Below are positions 13,801 to 26,900 of a stretch of 64,000 nt of DNA, piece after piece; positions within the stretch are counted from its first letter, which is position 1, and the number at the start of each line of letters is the position of its first letter. Location: the NCBI RefSeq assembly GCF_015832195.1, contig NC_052021.1, positions 30,840,786 through 30,904,785 of the forward strand, read 5' to 3'. The stretch is from Motacilla alba alba. Its lineage: Eukaryota > Chordata > Aves > Passeriformes > Motacillidae. Made by a program: the position numbers and the translations under genes. Under the pieces are notes generated by a model. That model saw only the letters and a program-made list of their open reading frames with translations, ran no database searches and had not been told where the DNA came from.

Positions 13801-14025
13801 CTGGGCAGCAGGACAGGGTGGTGCCACTGGCAGATAATCAGCCTCTGCACTTCCCTCTCTTAGTCCTGCATGGGATCAGGATACATGGGACCATCTGCAG
13901 CAAATGTGAGGCATTTTAGTTCCTTTAAACATTAATTGTATTTGCTGCTGGTAATCAGGATATGGCTTCCATTTAATTGTAATATAGATATCTTTATATG
14001 TTATTAATGAGTAAAAATTACCAAG

Positions 14026-14092
14026 TTATTTAGGTTGGAAAAGACCTCTAAGAACACCTTTAACTGATCACCACCTTGTCAACTCAGATTAT
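14026..14092 (-). mobile_element. CR1-like LINE 3' end fragment
   Basis: The sequence around TAGGTTGGAAAAGACCTCTA is the reverse complement of the 'gatcttagaggtcttttccaacct' end typical of several avian CR1 subfamilies. A poorly preserved remainder follows, reaching the 'ccacc..tgtc' region. Only about 65 bp can be recognised, so it is a dead, truncated and diverged copy. Confidence 0.7.
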
Positions 14093-17000
14093 GATTTGAT
14101 CTGTGCTGTGTTCATGGGAGCAGTTTCATGGCCTTTGATAGAATTATCCATATGAATAAAAAACCAGAATATAACATGTGTGGAATTGAGGTCTGCCCTG
14201 CACATTGCCAAAGGGAATTCTTATTTGTTTGGATTCTGGCTTTACTGGAATTGAAAATGGAGAAAAGAAGTTCCACAAACATTATGAAGCCAGTTCTTCA
14301 GTCTTACCAGTATAAAAGCTTATTTCTGAAATTGTATCATCTACTTGAGGCATAATTAGAATAAAGCACTGCTGTTTTCTAGACGTGGCAGGCTTGGCCT
14401 TTGCAAACTGGTGTGCAGAAGGCATTTTGTGCTTCAGTAATTTAAATTCATTTTTTCATTTAGGAAAATTACCAGATAATTATGTTTAGTGCATTGCAGA
14501 TGTATAAAATCAGCTTGTTGCAGGGGCAACCAGGTTGTGTTGCAGGCAGCTCTGGCTGCTGGAGCTGTGCAATTTGCAGTTCTCACTGCACTGGGGCGCG
14601 AGGGAGTAGCTCTGATGGGCATCCTTAAATTCAGTGTATATGTGGTGTATGGGTGGGATGTTAATATGGTTGAAGCAGATTTTCCTGCTCTGGTTTTGCC
14701 TTTCCAGCTTGGGAAGAATATGTGGCTCTGACCTGGAAGCCACATGGCACTAAAGATGCACTTGTTCACTCATATCCATATAGATTTAAGCTCAGTTTCC
14801 CCCTGCCCCTCTCCCAGTGTCTGGTTTCCTGCTGGTGAATTGTCTGCATGTTCTGAATATTCATCTCCTTTGGGAACCTGCATCTTGGGGATGGGAAGGT
14901 TCAACTTGCAGCTCAATTCTCAGGCACTGGAGACCTGGGAGGAGCCTTTGGCTGTGCCCCTGAGCCAAGCAGCTCTCCTCGCTCAGGAAGGTCCAGATGT
15001 AATTCTTCAGTGAGTGACATTTTCTGTCTTTTTCTACAAACCTTGTGGCAGGTGTTAAGGCACTGCTCTAGGAGGTGAACACCCTTAAGAATTCAAACTG
15101 AAGCTTTTCTCCTGACTCTTCCTGAAGGCTTAGAGAAGTATTTGCCTCACTTCCTTGCCAATAATCCTGGTTCTGGCAAAGTGCTCCATGGGTGATGTAG
15201 AAATCACAGCAGCTTTGTCTGTTACCTGAAGAGAAATGGAAATAAGTAAAAAAAATACATAGTTGTAGATGGAAGTGAGTGATTTGTGATGATTTTTAGG
15301 TGATTCAGAGCCCTTTGAATATTTACTTTCTAACCAAGTAGGGGATGCAGGTGGAGCAAGTACAGTTCAGCTCCAGCTCTTCCAGTACTCAGGTCATGGA
15401 CTTCTCAGTTTCTCATCCCAGCTGATCTCATGGACAAAGCTCTTTTGAGCCAGGATAGCTGGTTTTGGTGCATTATTTATCTTAATCATTTCTATACCAA
15501 GAGGTTTGAGGGAAATATAGTTTTAAACCCCATTACAGAGTGGGAGGTTAATTGCTTTTCCATTTCCATCACCCCCTTTACTATCATGGCCATCATAAAA
15601 AAAAAAGTTAACAATTCAGAAGTTTGACATTGGGGATTGCTGTTGCTATTAGGGACTGTTTCAAAATAGAAACTGAACTCTTCATCCTCACAGGTAACAG
15701 GAAAAGAAAACACCATAGAAAGCTGTACTCCTGATATGTAGATATGAAAATTGGTGCAGTACTTCCCGAATGCCAAATCAGTGCAAAGATTTGAAAGGAT
15801 TGGAATTTTAATTATTGATGGAAAATTACTTAATGTGCCATTGATTCAAATTCTTTTACTGGTTATGGCACTGACATGGTATTTTAAATTTTATAGCATT
15901 CAAAGTAATTTTTTGTGTTGGATATTTCTTGAAAGGTAATTTTCACCCAGTTTCCTTTTTATAGGAAAAGGTTATTTTAAAATATAACCATTGATAAATG
16001 GGTCTGACAACACAACAGACTGCCCAATTTTTTCCTCCTGAAATTCCAGTTTCAATGGATTTAGGATTTATGTGTTCTCAAGGAACATCTTTGATTAAAT
16101 AAAACTAAATACTTGACTTAAAGGTCAGCAGGTTATACACAGCTAAGATTGTGAAAATATTTGGAATGCTAAAGAATTGATTAAGAAACAGTTGATGCAA
16201 AAAGTGTAGTCATGGGGACTGAATCTGTAAATGAGCAAAACACATGAATCAAGTTGAGAATGTGCACTTAAACGCAAATTAATTTGTATCTCTTTTATGC
16301 AGCACCATTAGAATTTTTTCTACAAAAAAAAAGTGAGTGGAGCTTGAATCCACTTTAAGTATAGTGTTAGATGTAAGTAAATAGCTTTGAGAAATTTGAG
16401 AAATCTCTCCTATTCAAAAGTGTTACATTTGGTGTATAAGTTTGTACATAAAAGGATGTGAATAGGTTATTATAGTCTCTGAGAAAGTGTTTAATAGATT
16501 ACATTTAGATTTTCAAGGAGACAGACAGTGGAGATATGAGAAGTTCCATGCTCACAATTAATCTGTATTTCTTTGTTAGAAAAATAACAAGGAGGAGGAG
16601 TGCCCAAGTTGCCCTCAATTTGTTCTCTAATTTAGGCTGCAACCTTTCTTTGCAGATATATCTGGAGCATGCTGGAGTATGGTTCCAGTGTGTGTGTGTG
16701 CATATAAAAGTTGTTTATACAGAAAATAGAGTTAGACTGTCACTTGTCAAGAGGAACATCAGGTGCCATACAGGTAGGTGAAATCTTAGATTCATCTGCA
16801 AATTAATTTGGTACATGCAGAGCAATTGAATCTGAAAATACAATATACAGAAAATATAACTCTGATGTCAGTGCAGGCAGCACCAAGTTAGTCATTAATA
16901 ATGAATTTTTTCATCAGCATTGGCATTTTTTCATAGGAAGATTTGCATCCTTGTTTGGTATTTGTTGGTGTTATTCCATGTTCTTCTGTGACTGGTTGGA

Positions 17001-20000
17001 TCATCTGAAATTTTGGCCAGTTTGTGCAGACTTAGCCTTAGGGGTATAAATTTGCTCATCAGATTGTTCTCCTGAAGGACTTTCTGTGATAAAGTTTTGC
17101 AAATTTAGATTTTGAAAAGCCTAATAGATTCATTCATTCGCTCGATGCCTTGATTCGGGATGGGCTCTCTCTCCTGGTCCTCACCTGGGAGGATCCTGTG
17201 ATGTGTAGTGCTGCTTTTTGGCTTTTGCCAAATGTTACCTGCTGATATGCAGCTATGGTGGCTTCCAACAAAACCACCCCAGCCCTTGTGAGAGATTTGT
17301 CAGCTGAAACCAGCAGGATCCTCAAACCCTTGGCACAAACCATGACATTTTAAAAAGTGTGACTTGAGGTTTTTCCCCTCTGAGTGCACTTGCCTGGGCA
17401 GGGCGAGTGTGGAGTGAAGGAGGTTGGGCTGTGTCCTTCAAAACTCTGGGAAAACTTGAGAGATCTCAATTTTCCTGTTTCCGAAAGGAAAAACTTTAGA
17501 GCCCAGTGCAATATTGCACGTGAGTGGTTTTATGCTCAGCGTTATGGGGATGCAAGCCCCAGCAATGTGGAATGCTGCAATAGACAGATGTAGATGATTA
17601 TTTAAAATGTTTTTGTAATTAAGTTGCCCAATTCCATTAGCTTATGAGTGTCTACTACTCAGCATAACTAATAGGAATTTTATGGGGAATCAATTAGGGT
17701 GGGAGAGCAGATTCTCTGGCTCTTATGATCTGGAAAGAGAAGAATTCAGGAACAGAAATAAAGTTTCTCATTGCTCTCAAAATTCAAACAAATTATACAT
17801 CTGGCTGAGGGAGCAGTTATGAATTGTGGCTTTTATAGAAAAGCTGTTTGGAAAAAAAAACCTCCTATTAAACCCAAAACCCGAAATCAATAAAAGTACC
17901 TATAAAATAGCATGGAACAGCTTGGGTAACATGCCCAAAAGAAATGAAATTCATAATTAGAATATTGGCAGGCTTGTAATAATGGCTAGGAACAAGCAAA
18001 TTGCTCATGGAAATCTTCTTAGAGCTGGGATTAGGGTAATGGATGCTTTGCATTAGACTGATTGGGTACTTAGGGTGGAAAGGCAAGCTCCTAAATACAC
18101 TCAGAAGAACAGGGTGTAGTTATGTGGAATTACATAATTGCACTTTCATTGCTAAGCTGGCTTTGTGAAGTGTGGGAGAGAAATGTAAGAGGATTTACAA
18201 CTGTGAATGAGGAACTGGGATCCTGTCACAGCCAAGGCTTTGTGTGGAAATTGGGAAGAGCTGGCCATCCAGAGCCCATGTTCCAGCAGGAAAACCATTC
18301 CGTGTGACATGGGTCATCCCTTTGTCAGCCCAGGTGAATTCTGTGGAAGGCTACCAAGGCAGAAAATTCAAGCACAGACTGTCAGATTAATGATTTCTGA
18401 GGATCTGAGCAGCCTGTTTGAGCTTAGACACTAGACCAAAGAGATTATTTTGAAATTCATTAATTTTACTTCCACTGGGACTGGCTTTTCTCAGCATCAG
18501 GGAATATTGTACAGACAGGATCTCCATATCACAACTTGTCTTGTTTTATTTGTTGTAGTGGTTATTTTCTTTCATCTAAGATGTGAAGAGGTTTTCTTTC
18601 TTTGATTTTACACTGTAAATACCCATAATGTTGATTTGCCAATCTGGCCCATAATGATAATAATCAATACCCGTAATGTTGATTTGTTGATCTGACTTGC
18701 TGCTGTGATGCAGAATGAACAAAAAATAGAAGATATTGCATTGAAATAATTCATCTGCTGGTGCCACAATTTAAACTTTCAGTATGTGACATTGAATATG
18801 GCTGGTGGTATTGCCTGATGGGTTAGTATTGCTAAATGTTACTTCTACAAAGAGCCATGTGAAAAGAAATTGTGTTTTGTTGTAACTCTGTTTGAGTTTT
18901 GTAATGGTAGCAATAAAAACAGGAACACTAATAGCGATAATAAAAATCCCAAATATTTCTTGCTGAATATCTTATTTTATTTTCTGCAGCAGCTTTAGTT
19001 TCCTTACAGTCCAGAAACTTTTGCCTACTTCCTTATATATTATTATCTGAAAAATGCTGAAAAGAAGTAAAGTAACAATAAAGTAAAAATGACCTTTTAA
19101 TACCGTAAAATTACTGGAAATAAATGAACATCTCTCTTACCCATTCTTCACATATATGCACATATATATGCATATATGCACAGCCTATATGTAGTGCTGA
19201 AGGAAAAAAACATTACTGTTGCTGTTAAAGCCAGCAAGAAATATCAAGAAATATCATAAAAAGTTTGGAATTTTTCTAAAGATTCTTCAGAATCCACTAG
19301 CAGCAAGCTGGGGAAGAGGATGTATAGCTGAAGTTTTGCATTTGTTTTTAATTCCTGGAGGACTTTAAGAGAAAGGAAAAAAAATAAATGAGTGAGTGAA
19401 GAAGTTTATTTCTACCCATAACCAATTTCAGAGAAAAAAAAAAATTGTATCTCAAGTCCTTTTATTTCAATATAAAACCCTTGCTACTGCTCATTTTATA
19501 CACCAGTGGATCAGTTCCCTGTTCATGTGGCTGTTCCAAAATGAGTTTTTCACACCTCCACAGATGCTCTGACCTGGAAAGCAGCCAGAGCAGTCCCCAG
19601 ATGTCTCTAAATCCTCCTGGTCCTGATGTGCCTCTGTGTCCTGTCCAAGCTCAAGGCACTGTCAGTGCCCTCCTCCTCCAGTGCTGCCCACTCTGAATTC
19701 ACAGGGAGAGGGGTGCCCTTGAGATTTGCTGGAATCCACAGAACTTGTTCAATTCTCACAGGCTGTGGAACAAATTCACCAGGGGAGACTTTTAGCTCTG
19801 CCCTTCATTTTAGCACAGCAACCCCAAAAAGAGGTTTAGATCCCATAGCCACTGAGATTCCTCTATAAATATGTACTGTAAATTGTATTATTTATGTCCT
19901 TCTGCCCTAAGGAGCACTTCATCCCCTGAAGGGGTCATGGTATAGTGCTGGAGCAGAATTAAACCTCCTGAATCTTTGTTTCCACCAGCTTTAGTATCTC

Positions 20001-20580
20001 TAATTAATTCTCTTAAATGAGGATTGTAAATGGGGATCAGATCCTCCTAGCCCTGGAAGCATTATTGAAGTTTTGGGAGTTGAATTAAAGTTTTTGGTCA
20101 TTTAAATATCAGTGTTTATCACTCAATCCAGATATGCAGACCATTAAACTTAAAATCTTGGAAGACAAGAACATGCCTGTAAGCTGCTATGGTACGGTTT
20201 GTGATGTTCATCATCACTCTGCCATTCTCCTAAATCCCCTGAGACTTTCTTCTAGAGATTTTAAGGCTTTCTGAATTATGATTAAGGAATTATTGAGCCA
20301 TTTGTCTACAGGGCTTTGTTTGATCAGCTGTAATTTGATGACATGTTGGGAAGAAATGAAGGTGCTCATTGATAGTGACAGACATCAGTTTAGCATGCAA
20401 GGTGTGCACAGGCTCATTGCTCTGGCACAGTTGCTCACTTCTCATTCCTTACAAAGCCAAAAGAAATAATTCAATTCTCTAGGCTTTGTTTTAGGCTCCT
20501 AGAGCATCAGGTGTCAAATGAACTGCTTTTTTATATTATTTCATGTTTGCTCAATAGGTTTTCTAACTGGTGGCTCCATC
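14093..20580. other. Unique AT-rich non-coding sequence
   Basis: No transposon or gene was recognised. It contains one small dispersed duplication (18617-18695) and a CA/TA mixed tract near 19149-19190. The stretch at 17595-17700 is dense in TAAT/ATTA cores and could be a conserved enhancer-like element. Open frames at 14434-14769 and 17134-17343 have no recognisable domain and are treated as chance. Confidence 0.55.
18617..18695. repeat. Two-copy 29-bp direct repeat, 48-bp period
   Basis: The phrase AATACCCATAATGTTGATTT recurs 48 bp downstream with a single change (CCCGTAATG), followed by similar CAATCTG and TGATCTG segments. It looks like a local tandem duplication whose intervening part has diverged. 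Confidence 0.8.
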
Positions 20581-20623
20581 AGGGCTGCCCAGGCCCTTCC
20601 CTGCAGAGCTCCTTCCCAGACAG

Positions 20624-21083
20624 TGTCTCAGCCTCGGCTGTGATTCTGATGCCTCAGGCTTTGGCTTTTCTATGTTTCAGATTCTGCTCTGCTTTGGTGT
20701 GTGGCTCTGGGCTTCATATCAGGGGATGGTGAGCTCTGCACAGAGCAGGGAGACAAAACAATTCCTGCTCCAGCTGGGCACCAAGGACAAATGATCCAAA
20801 GCTCAGCCCAGGAGCACAAACAGCGTGGGCTGGAGAGAGAAAAACAAGCAGGGTGGGAGTGCCTGGGCTAAAGCTGGAATGGGACAATGAACTGCAAGGT
20901 GCAAATGGAGCAGAACTGATAAAAGTGAGAGTCCTTGTCACTAGTTAACCATTTTGTGACCATTTTAGATTCATCTTGGCTGGGCTCTTGTGCTGCCCAA
21001 TGTTTATCCATTAAAGCTTTCTAATAAATCCCTACTTTAACTCTGTCCAGCCTCTATTCTAGGTCAGCCTTTACAAGGCATCA
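20624..21083 (+). mobile_element. Probable solo LTR of an endogenous retrovirus
   Basis: This roughly 460-bp segment resembles, from memory, LTRs of ERVL-like elements abundant in passerine genomes. It could begin at TGTCTCAGCC and end near GGCATCA, giving TG...CA termini. The 3' part has the features expected of an LTR: the phrase CCATTTTGTGACCATTTT, then a 'ggctgggctcttgtgctgccc' region, then a polyadenylation signal AATAAA at 21023-21028 followed by a pyrimidine-rich stretch. No gag, pol or env sequence is attached, so it would be a solo LTR left by recombination. Boundaries are approximate and I could not find convincing target-site duplications. The family name cannot be given. Confidence 0.55.
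21023..21028 (+). promoter_or_regulatory. Polyadenylation signal AATAAA in LTR-like segment
   Basis: A canonical AATAAA lies about 55 bp before the proposed end of the LTR-like segment, which is the expected position for a retroviral R/U5 boundary signal. Its activity is unknown. Confidence 0.5.
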
Positions 21084-22380
21084 ATTCCTTCTCAGCTGCA
21101 ATGGGGACAATGGGCACAACAAATGAACACACACCCCAATGTGAAACACATTTTATCCACAGAAAGCTCTGTTTCAACTCCTCTGTTCAATTCCATGGCA
21201 ATGCTTAGCTCAAACACATCTGAGTTTTCACATTTTCCCCAGCAAAGCCCATTTTTGGTGTGCTTTTCTGCATCCTCTGTTTTCCATTTCACACAGGAGC
21301 ACCAGGCACTGTCTGGTCCCCAGACCCCCCAGTATGAAATGTGATTGCTTGTTGCTTTCTGCCAGGCAAATATATCAAAAATATTATTGTTTTTTTCTCC
21401 TTTACTCCTCTGCCCTTTAAAGTTTCCAGGTTGCTATCAATTTCTGCATTCCCTGTTCCATGTTTTCTGGCAACTCCTACAATTAATTTAGTATTTGTGC
21501 TAAGGAGGAACCTCCTATGATTTTGTCCCAAACATCCCCTTTTCAAAAAGATTTAGTTCTCTACCTTGCCTGAATTATTTTGTGATGCAGCACATAAGAG
21601 TTATGTTCTGAAGCTGGGAGGAAAGCTGAGGTGGTTTCAATGCAGCATGGAGGAGCCAAGCTTTGCATGGGATTTTATTTGAGAAAGCAGAGAGAGTACT
21701 GACAAGAAGAATTTATATTCCATTAAATTTGCATTGAATTTTTGTACTTAGCATCAGACATAAAAAATATTGAGCTGTCCAGCAGCAGATTTTCAGAGGT
21801 TTCTCTTTCCAAGCCTTGGAGAGGAGCAGCTGTGACCTAAAGGCTGTAGGACTGTGTATGTCCAGCAAGGCAGCTGGTCTGGGACAGAAGCACTTCCCCA
21901 GTCTCTGCATCTTTTGACCTCCCTTAAGCAGAGAAATGCAAGTCAGCAGCTTGAGATGAAAATTTTAATTAATTACTGCAGGGTAATTAATAAGCAAAGA
22001 TTTCTACCTGTGCCAGATGTCTGGTTTGTGCACCTGCAGAGCGTGGGCAGGTCACAGGCACAAGCTGAAGTCAGCAGGACACTTTTAGTGCAGTTATTTC
22101 ATTTTGTTTAAGCATTAATCCTTTTGCTTTTATATATTTTTTTAATTTAATTTTCTTGGGTTTTTTGTTTGTGGTTTTGTTTGTTTCATTGATTTTTGGT
22201 CTTTCCTATTTTGGAATAAAGAAATAGAAGGGTTTTTCAAAACACATGAAACATTTAGTGGGAACTCAGAAGCAAATTCTTTTCTGTTTCCATTTTCTTG
22301 GGAGCAGATTAGGGACAGTACAGCAGCCCTGGCTGTGTAGGGAAAACCCTAAAAATGCACGAAATATCTACCTTGTGAGG

Positions 22381-22514
22381 TTCCTGGGAGTGTCCAAGGT
22401 TGGATGGGGCTTGGAGCAACCTGGTGTGGTTGAAGATGTCCCTGCCCACATCAGGGGTTGGACCAGAACATTTTAAAGGTCTCTTCAAACCCAAACTATT
22501 CTCTGATTCTATGG
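22381..22514 (+). mobile_element. CR1 LINE 3' end fragment, truncated
   Basis: In forward orientation the segment carries the characteristic CR1 tail. It runs from GGTTGGATGGGGCTTGGAGC through 'aacctggt', then 'gtccctgccca' and 'caggggttgga', to the 'ccaaactattctctgattctatg' terminus. The terminal octamer is decayed. Only about 135 bp survive, with no coding capacity. Confidence 0.92.
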
Positions 22515-23837
22515 GCAGCTAATCACTCATTTCCTTAAGTGTTGTGAAAATTGGGTCAAAAACCATCTAAATATTGAAAAATTAGAGCAGATCCTTTTGC
22601 CCTGAATGCTGTATGTGGGAATGAACATACATGAGCAGGAGGAGGTGCAGGATGGGCTGAGGATGGAGAGGAGGAATTGTCCTGGCAGAGCTCCTGAGCT
22701 GCAAACAGGATAATCATTACTGCTCATTTAGCTCAATGCCCTGGACTTGTGTTTGGTGCATGTTTACAAGGCACTGTGGAGGTGAAAGCTCTTCTGGAGG
22801 TGATGAGTTTTGTGATTAATTGCTGTGATTAATTGCAGAGCTCGTTGGTGCTCCTGGTTCCTTTTAGGGAATGCAGGGTGGCTGCTGCTGTAACAATGAG
22901 GGTGATGAACCATGTCAGAGCCAATTACTGCCTGAGAAGAGCTGGGAAAAGGCAAGTGGGAATTGCTAATCCATCACATGATTGCTATTGGTTTAGTTTA
23001 TTTATCAAGCAGGAGATTCTAGAATTCATGAAGCAGATCATTGAGTCTTCTAACAGGTTTAATAACCATGATTTTACTTGTGTTAGGCTGAGTTACACCA
23101 ACTGATCTCCACGTGTTGTTACTGTTTGTAGAAAATTGCTGCCTGTCCCTCTATTTGGCCTTTATCAGAAAAAAAAATTAATATTTTTTTTCCTCATCTC
23201 ACTAATCTATTTCATTAGAGGAACTATTCATTATAAAAGTCTGTAGGGTTGATATGGCAAGAGCCTAAGAGCAGTTGCAGTAGTGAGGTTGAGGTTAATG
23301 CACAGAATTTGGGGCTCTGTTTTGTGTTTCTAAACACGTGCCCAGTACCCACAGATGAATCAACTCATTTTTGCAAAGTGAAGCTCTAAAAGAGCAGATA
23401 TGGAAATTACTTCACGCAATTAATTGCGAGATGAATTAATGAATGGCACGATTGAGTGCTGTTTGAGCTGCAGGGCACTCATTAACATAAAGGCAGGCTG
23501 AGTTAATTGGAGTTCATTTTGAATGTTAAAACTGTGTTTTCCTTTTTCTCTTGAACTGCAAAAAGTGTCCCGGTTCAGTAGGTGAAGAAAGGTGATCCTC
23601 AGCTGGGCATGTAGAAAGGACAAGTCAGGCCACACCATGAAAGGCACTGGTTCCACCTGGTTTTTAATTAGGCTGGCACTGAACTGTGTGCTTACCTGAG
23701 AGAAGGTCTGCACCACGTGGCATTGCTCTTTATTTTCCCTGCAAAATCAGCATTCAGTTTATTGCAGTCAGATAAAAAGTGAAAAGACACCACAACTTAT
23801 TTTTAAATCATTTAAGAGCTACCTTTGACTTTGAAGC
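22515..23837. other. Unique sequence with homeodomain-type palindrome
   Basis: No gene was recognised. The notable segment is 23400-23530. It has several TAAT/ATTA cores, retained CpGs and the perfect 14-bp palindrome CGCAATTAATTGCG at 23415-23428, which is compatible with a conserved regulatory element. Confidence 0.45.
23415..23428. promoter_or_regulatory. Perfect palindrome with TAATTA core
   Basis: The 14-bp sequence CGCAATTAATTGCG is its own reverse complement and contains the TAATTA core bound by many homeodomain dimers. It carries two CpGs in a CpG-poor background and sits among further ATTAAT and TTAAT motifs. The regulatory role is inference only. Confidence 0.3.
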
Positions 23838-23910
23838 TTCTTTAAAAAATGTAATTTTCTTTAAAAAATGTAATTTTCTTTAAAAAATGTAATTTTCTTT
23901 AAAAAATGTA
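23838..23910. repeat. 19-bp tandem repeat, about 3.8 copies
   Basis: Nearly perfect head-to-tail copies of a 19-bp unit (TTTAAAAAATGTAATTTTC) begin at 23841, 23860, 23879 and 23898. The last copy is partial. The absence of differences between copies points to recent expansion. Confidence 0.95.
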
Positions 23911-26900
23911 AGTAGATTGAGTTCCATCTTGAATGTGGGAGAAGGTGAGGCAAAGATGATGTGACTTTCTGATTATTTAATGTTCTACAAGGAGCGCATC
24001 CAGAAACAAAATTTAAAAAAACAAAAATTGTGGCACTGAACTTCACTGCCTGAGTGAATTTCACAGTGTAATTTCAAATAGAAAGTTACTGAAATTTCCT
24101 TCAATAAAGCCTCCATTTAAGCATGTCAAAAAATAATATTTAGAAGAGTTTTGCTGAAGTTGTGCCCATTACTGAATTGGATCCTTTGTCAGTGAAATAT
24201 TGTTGAGAATATAAACATGTTTCTGGCATATTTTAATCACTTCTTTCAAAATTAATGGATGTTGCTACACAGATTTCATGGTTTTGTTTGGGTTTTTGTA
24301 GTAATCATTTCCTTCTCTGTTGGGCAGAAGCAATTTATTCAACTGGGTAATCCATGGGAGTGGCACTAATAAATTGTCCTGTAGAAAAAAGTGGAAATAC
24401 CTAATTTTCTTTTTTTTGTTCTCAGTGTTTCTTTTGGTTTTGACATTTATTTTGTTTGAGGTGTTGAGCGAGCTCAGTGCTAAACCAGAGCAGAGACTGA
24501 GGGAGGTGGGACCTGGATACGGAGAAAAGGATGGACAGGACATGGCTCCAGAGAAATAAGGTGGCTGGACCAAAACCTTGCAGGACAGAGTGGAAAAAGA
24601 GGTGAAAGAGGTTTTATAACCTGGCAATTTCAAACAGAAGAGTGCTTTTTTTTCTTTTTTTTTTTTTTTCTTTTTTTTTTTTTAAGTTGGTGTTGACTGA
24701 ACCTGGTTTTGGCACTGGAAGATTAAGTATTATGATTTCTCAAAATCTTTTAATTGTAATAAACGCAAGTGCAACTTCCTCAAAGAATTTTAGAAACAGA
24801 TTGTAGTTTTTTCTTCAGCTAACAGAGCATTGAGCCATGACTCATAGTATTTTTGCTTGTTTCTTAATTCCTCATAACACCTTCTAATTCTTGAATTCCC
24901 TACTACTTTGTCATGTTTAATGCACATTATTTATTTTCAGAAGTGGTTTGAAGCTGCTTGTAGGGTTGGTTGTGATGTTCTATATATTTTCTGGGTTAGC
25001 TCATGATTTCTCCTGTGATGAAAGGTACAGGTAGGCTTCCTTCAAGATTTGACAGAAACCTTGTCAGCTGGTCCTTATCAGCAGCTTCTTGCTGTCCCTG
25101 CAGTGCTGCCCTTGGGATGCTGCTGGGAGACAGAAAAATCCCTTTTCTTGCTATTATATTGTAATATAATTGTGTATTTTGTAAGAGCACCTCCTAACCC
25201 GGAGATTTTGACATTCATTTAAGTCTTCCTGCTTTCGCTTCAAACATGAACTCTTCAGAAGAAGTCAAGATGCCCCCAAAGATTAATAGCACATTATTCA
25301 GTTAAAGGAATGTGATCAATAGGGACACAGGGGGGCACACTGTGAATATGAGGGTGAAAAACCACTTCATTGATCTGAAATAATGAGATTTGGGGACCTT
25401 TAGTGCTTGAGTTGTGCCACTGGTTTTCAGCAGAGAATGCAGTCCTTGCCAGGGCCAGTAAATTTAAACCTGGTTTAAAGGTGAGTAGGTTTTGTTACAC
25501 TTTGGGCCCTGTGGGAAATGAGAGAATGGGTCTCAGCAGAAATCTGCAGTCTGGAGGAGCAGCTCTGCTATAATGAGATGCATTTCCTTGCTTTTCTTTA
25601 GGTTTCATGGCATTATTTTCTGACTTGATGGCTCATATTCTATTTGTTATCTACCTGCATGTGATAAATGTGCTTAATCTCTTTTGAATTCCTACATTAA
25701 ACCTTATTGGATTTATCACTTAAATTCATATTTGTTTGCTAGGGCAAGAGAATTGGTATTAACTATATAAATTGGTTTCTGGATTAGTGTTTTTGTTCTT
25801 TCCTACTAAAAAGTGTGAAATGGTATTTTTAGAGATCATTTGGCCTTCAGGGTTTTCTCTTTCTTCTTAGTGAACTTTATTACTTCAGCAGAACTGCTGC
25901 AGAGCCTCAATTTTGTTTTCAGTACCATAGTTCTACTCACTGAACTCCTATTTTGGACAAAATTTCATTATCATTATTTCTTTGAGAGCTAGAAAACTAA
26001 TAATTGCCTTTTAAGTTTTAATCAGGCTTCTCAATATGGCATAATTTGACTTTTTTTTTTTTTAATATGCTGAACAAATCAAAGAAGGTGACAATTGCTG
26101 AGTTTGTTTTACAAAGCCTTCCAACAAACTTTCTATGATTGATTTTTTTTTATTTTTTAAAATTTTTTTTGGGTGAACATACTGCATTATCTTTCTGTTC
26201 TGTTGCAGTCCCCACGGAGCAGAAAGGCAGTTTTGAGTCATGGCAGTTGTGTGGTGATGGAGATCCCTTCTGGGTAGCACAGAGCAGGAGGGATGAAGGC
26301 GTAGAAGCAATTAATAGATCTTTTACCCTGGCAGAGTATTTGGACAAGCAGGGAAGCCTCTCTGACTGCAGTTAAAACAGGGATAAACAGCTCAGCTGAG
26401 GAAGGATGAAGCATAGCTGGGTTGGGGATGAGCTGGGTCCTCTTTTCCACTTCACCCTTAATTTCCAAGTTACCCCATCTAAAAGATTGCAGTGCTGCAG
26501 GTGTTTTCTGCAAGTCTAGATCTTGACAGCAGAAAAGCCAAAGTGGGAAATATATAATATATACACTGAAATGTTTTAAAATTAATTAATGTAAGCTTTC
26601 TTAAATGTATTTCTTTCTTAAAATTCTTTCTTTTCTGTGTATCTTCTACAGCACGCCTAGTTGATTGAGAAAAATCAATGTTGTCCTGTGCTGTTCCTTT
26701 AGAAGGAGGAAATTGTCCAGGAAGTTTTCCTTGTGTCTGTGAGTCAGGGAAATTTGACCTTCAAAGATGATCAAGCAAAATACTATTGTAACACAAAACT
26801 GGGTTCATTTCCTATGTAAAAAACACTGGCTAGAAACTTTTTATTAGTGAAGGAGGCAGTGATTTCAGTTCACTTTCCCTACTACTCCTTATTAATTAGC

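Noticed and set aside
17134..17343. Minus-strand frame with a few CpGs near its end
   Set aside because: CpGs are confined to about 25 bp and the translation shows no domain. No splice context was convincing.
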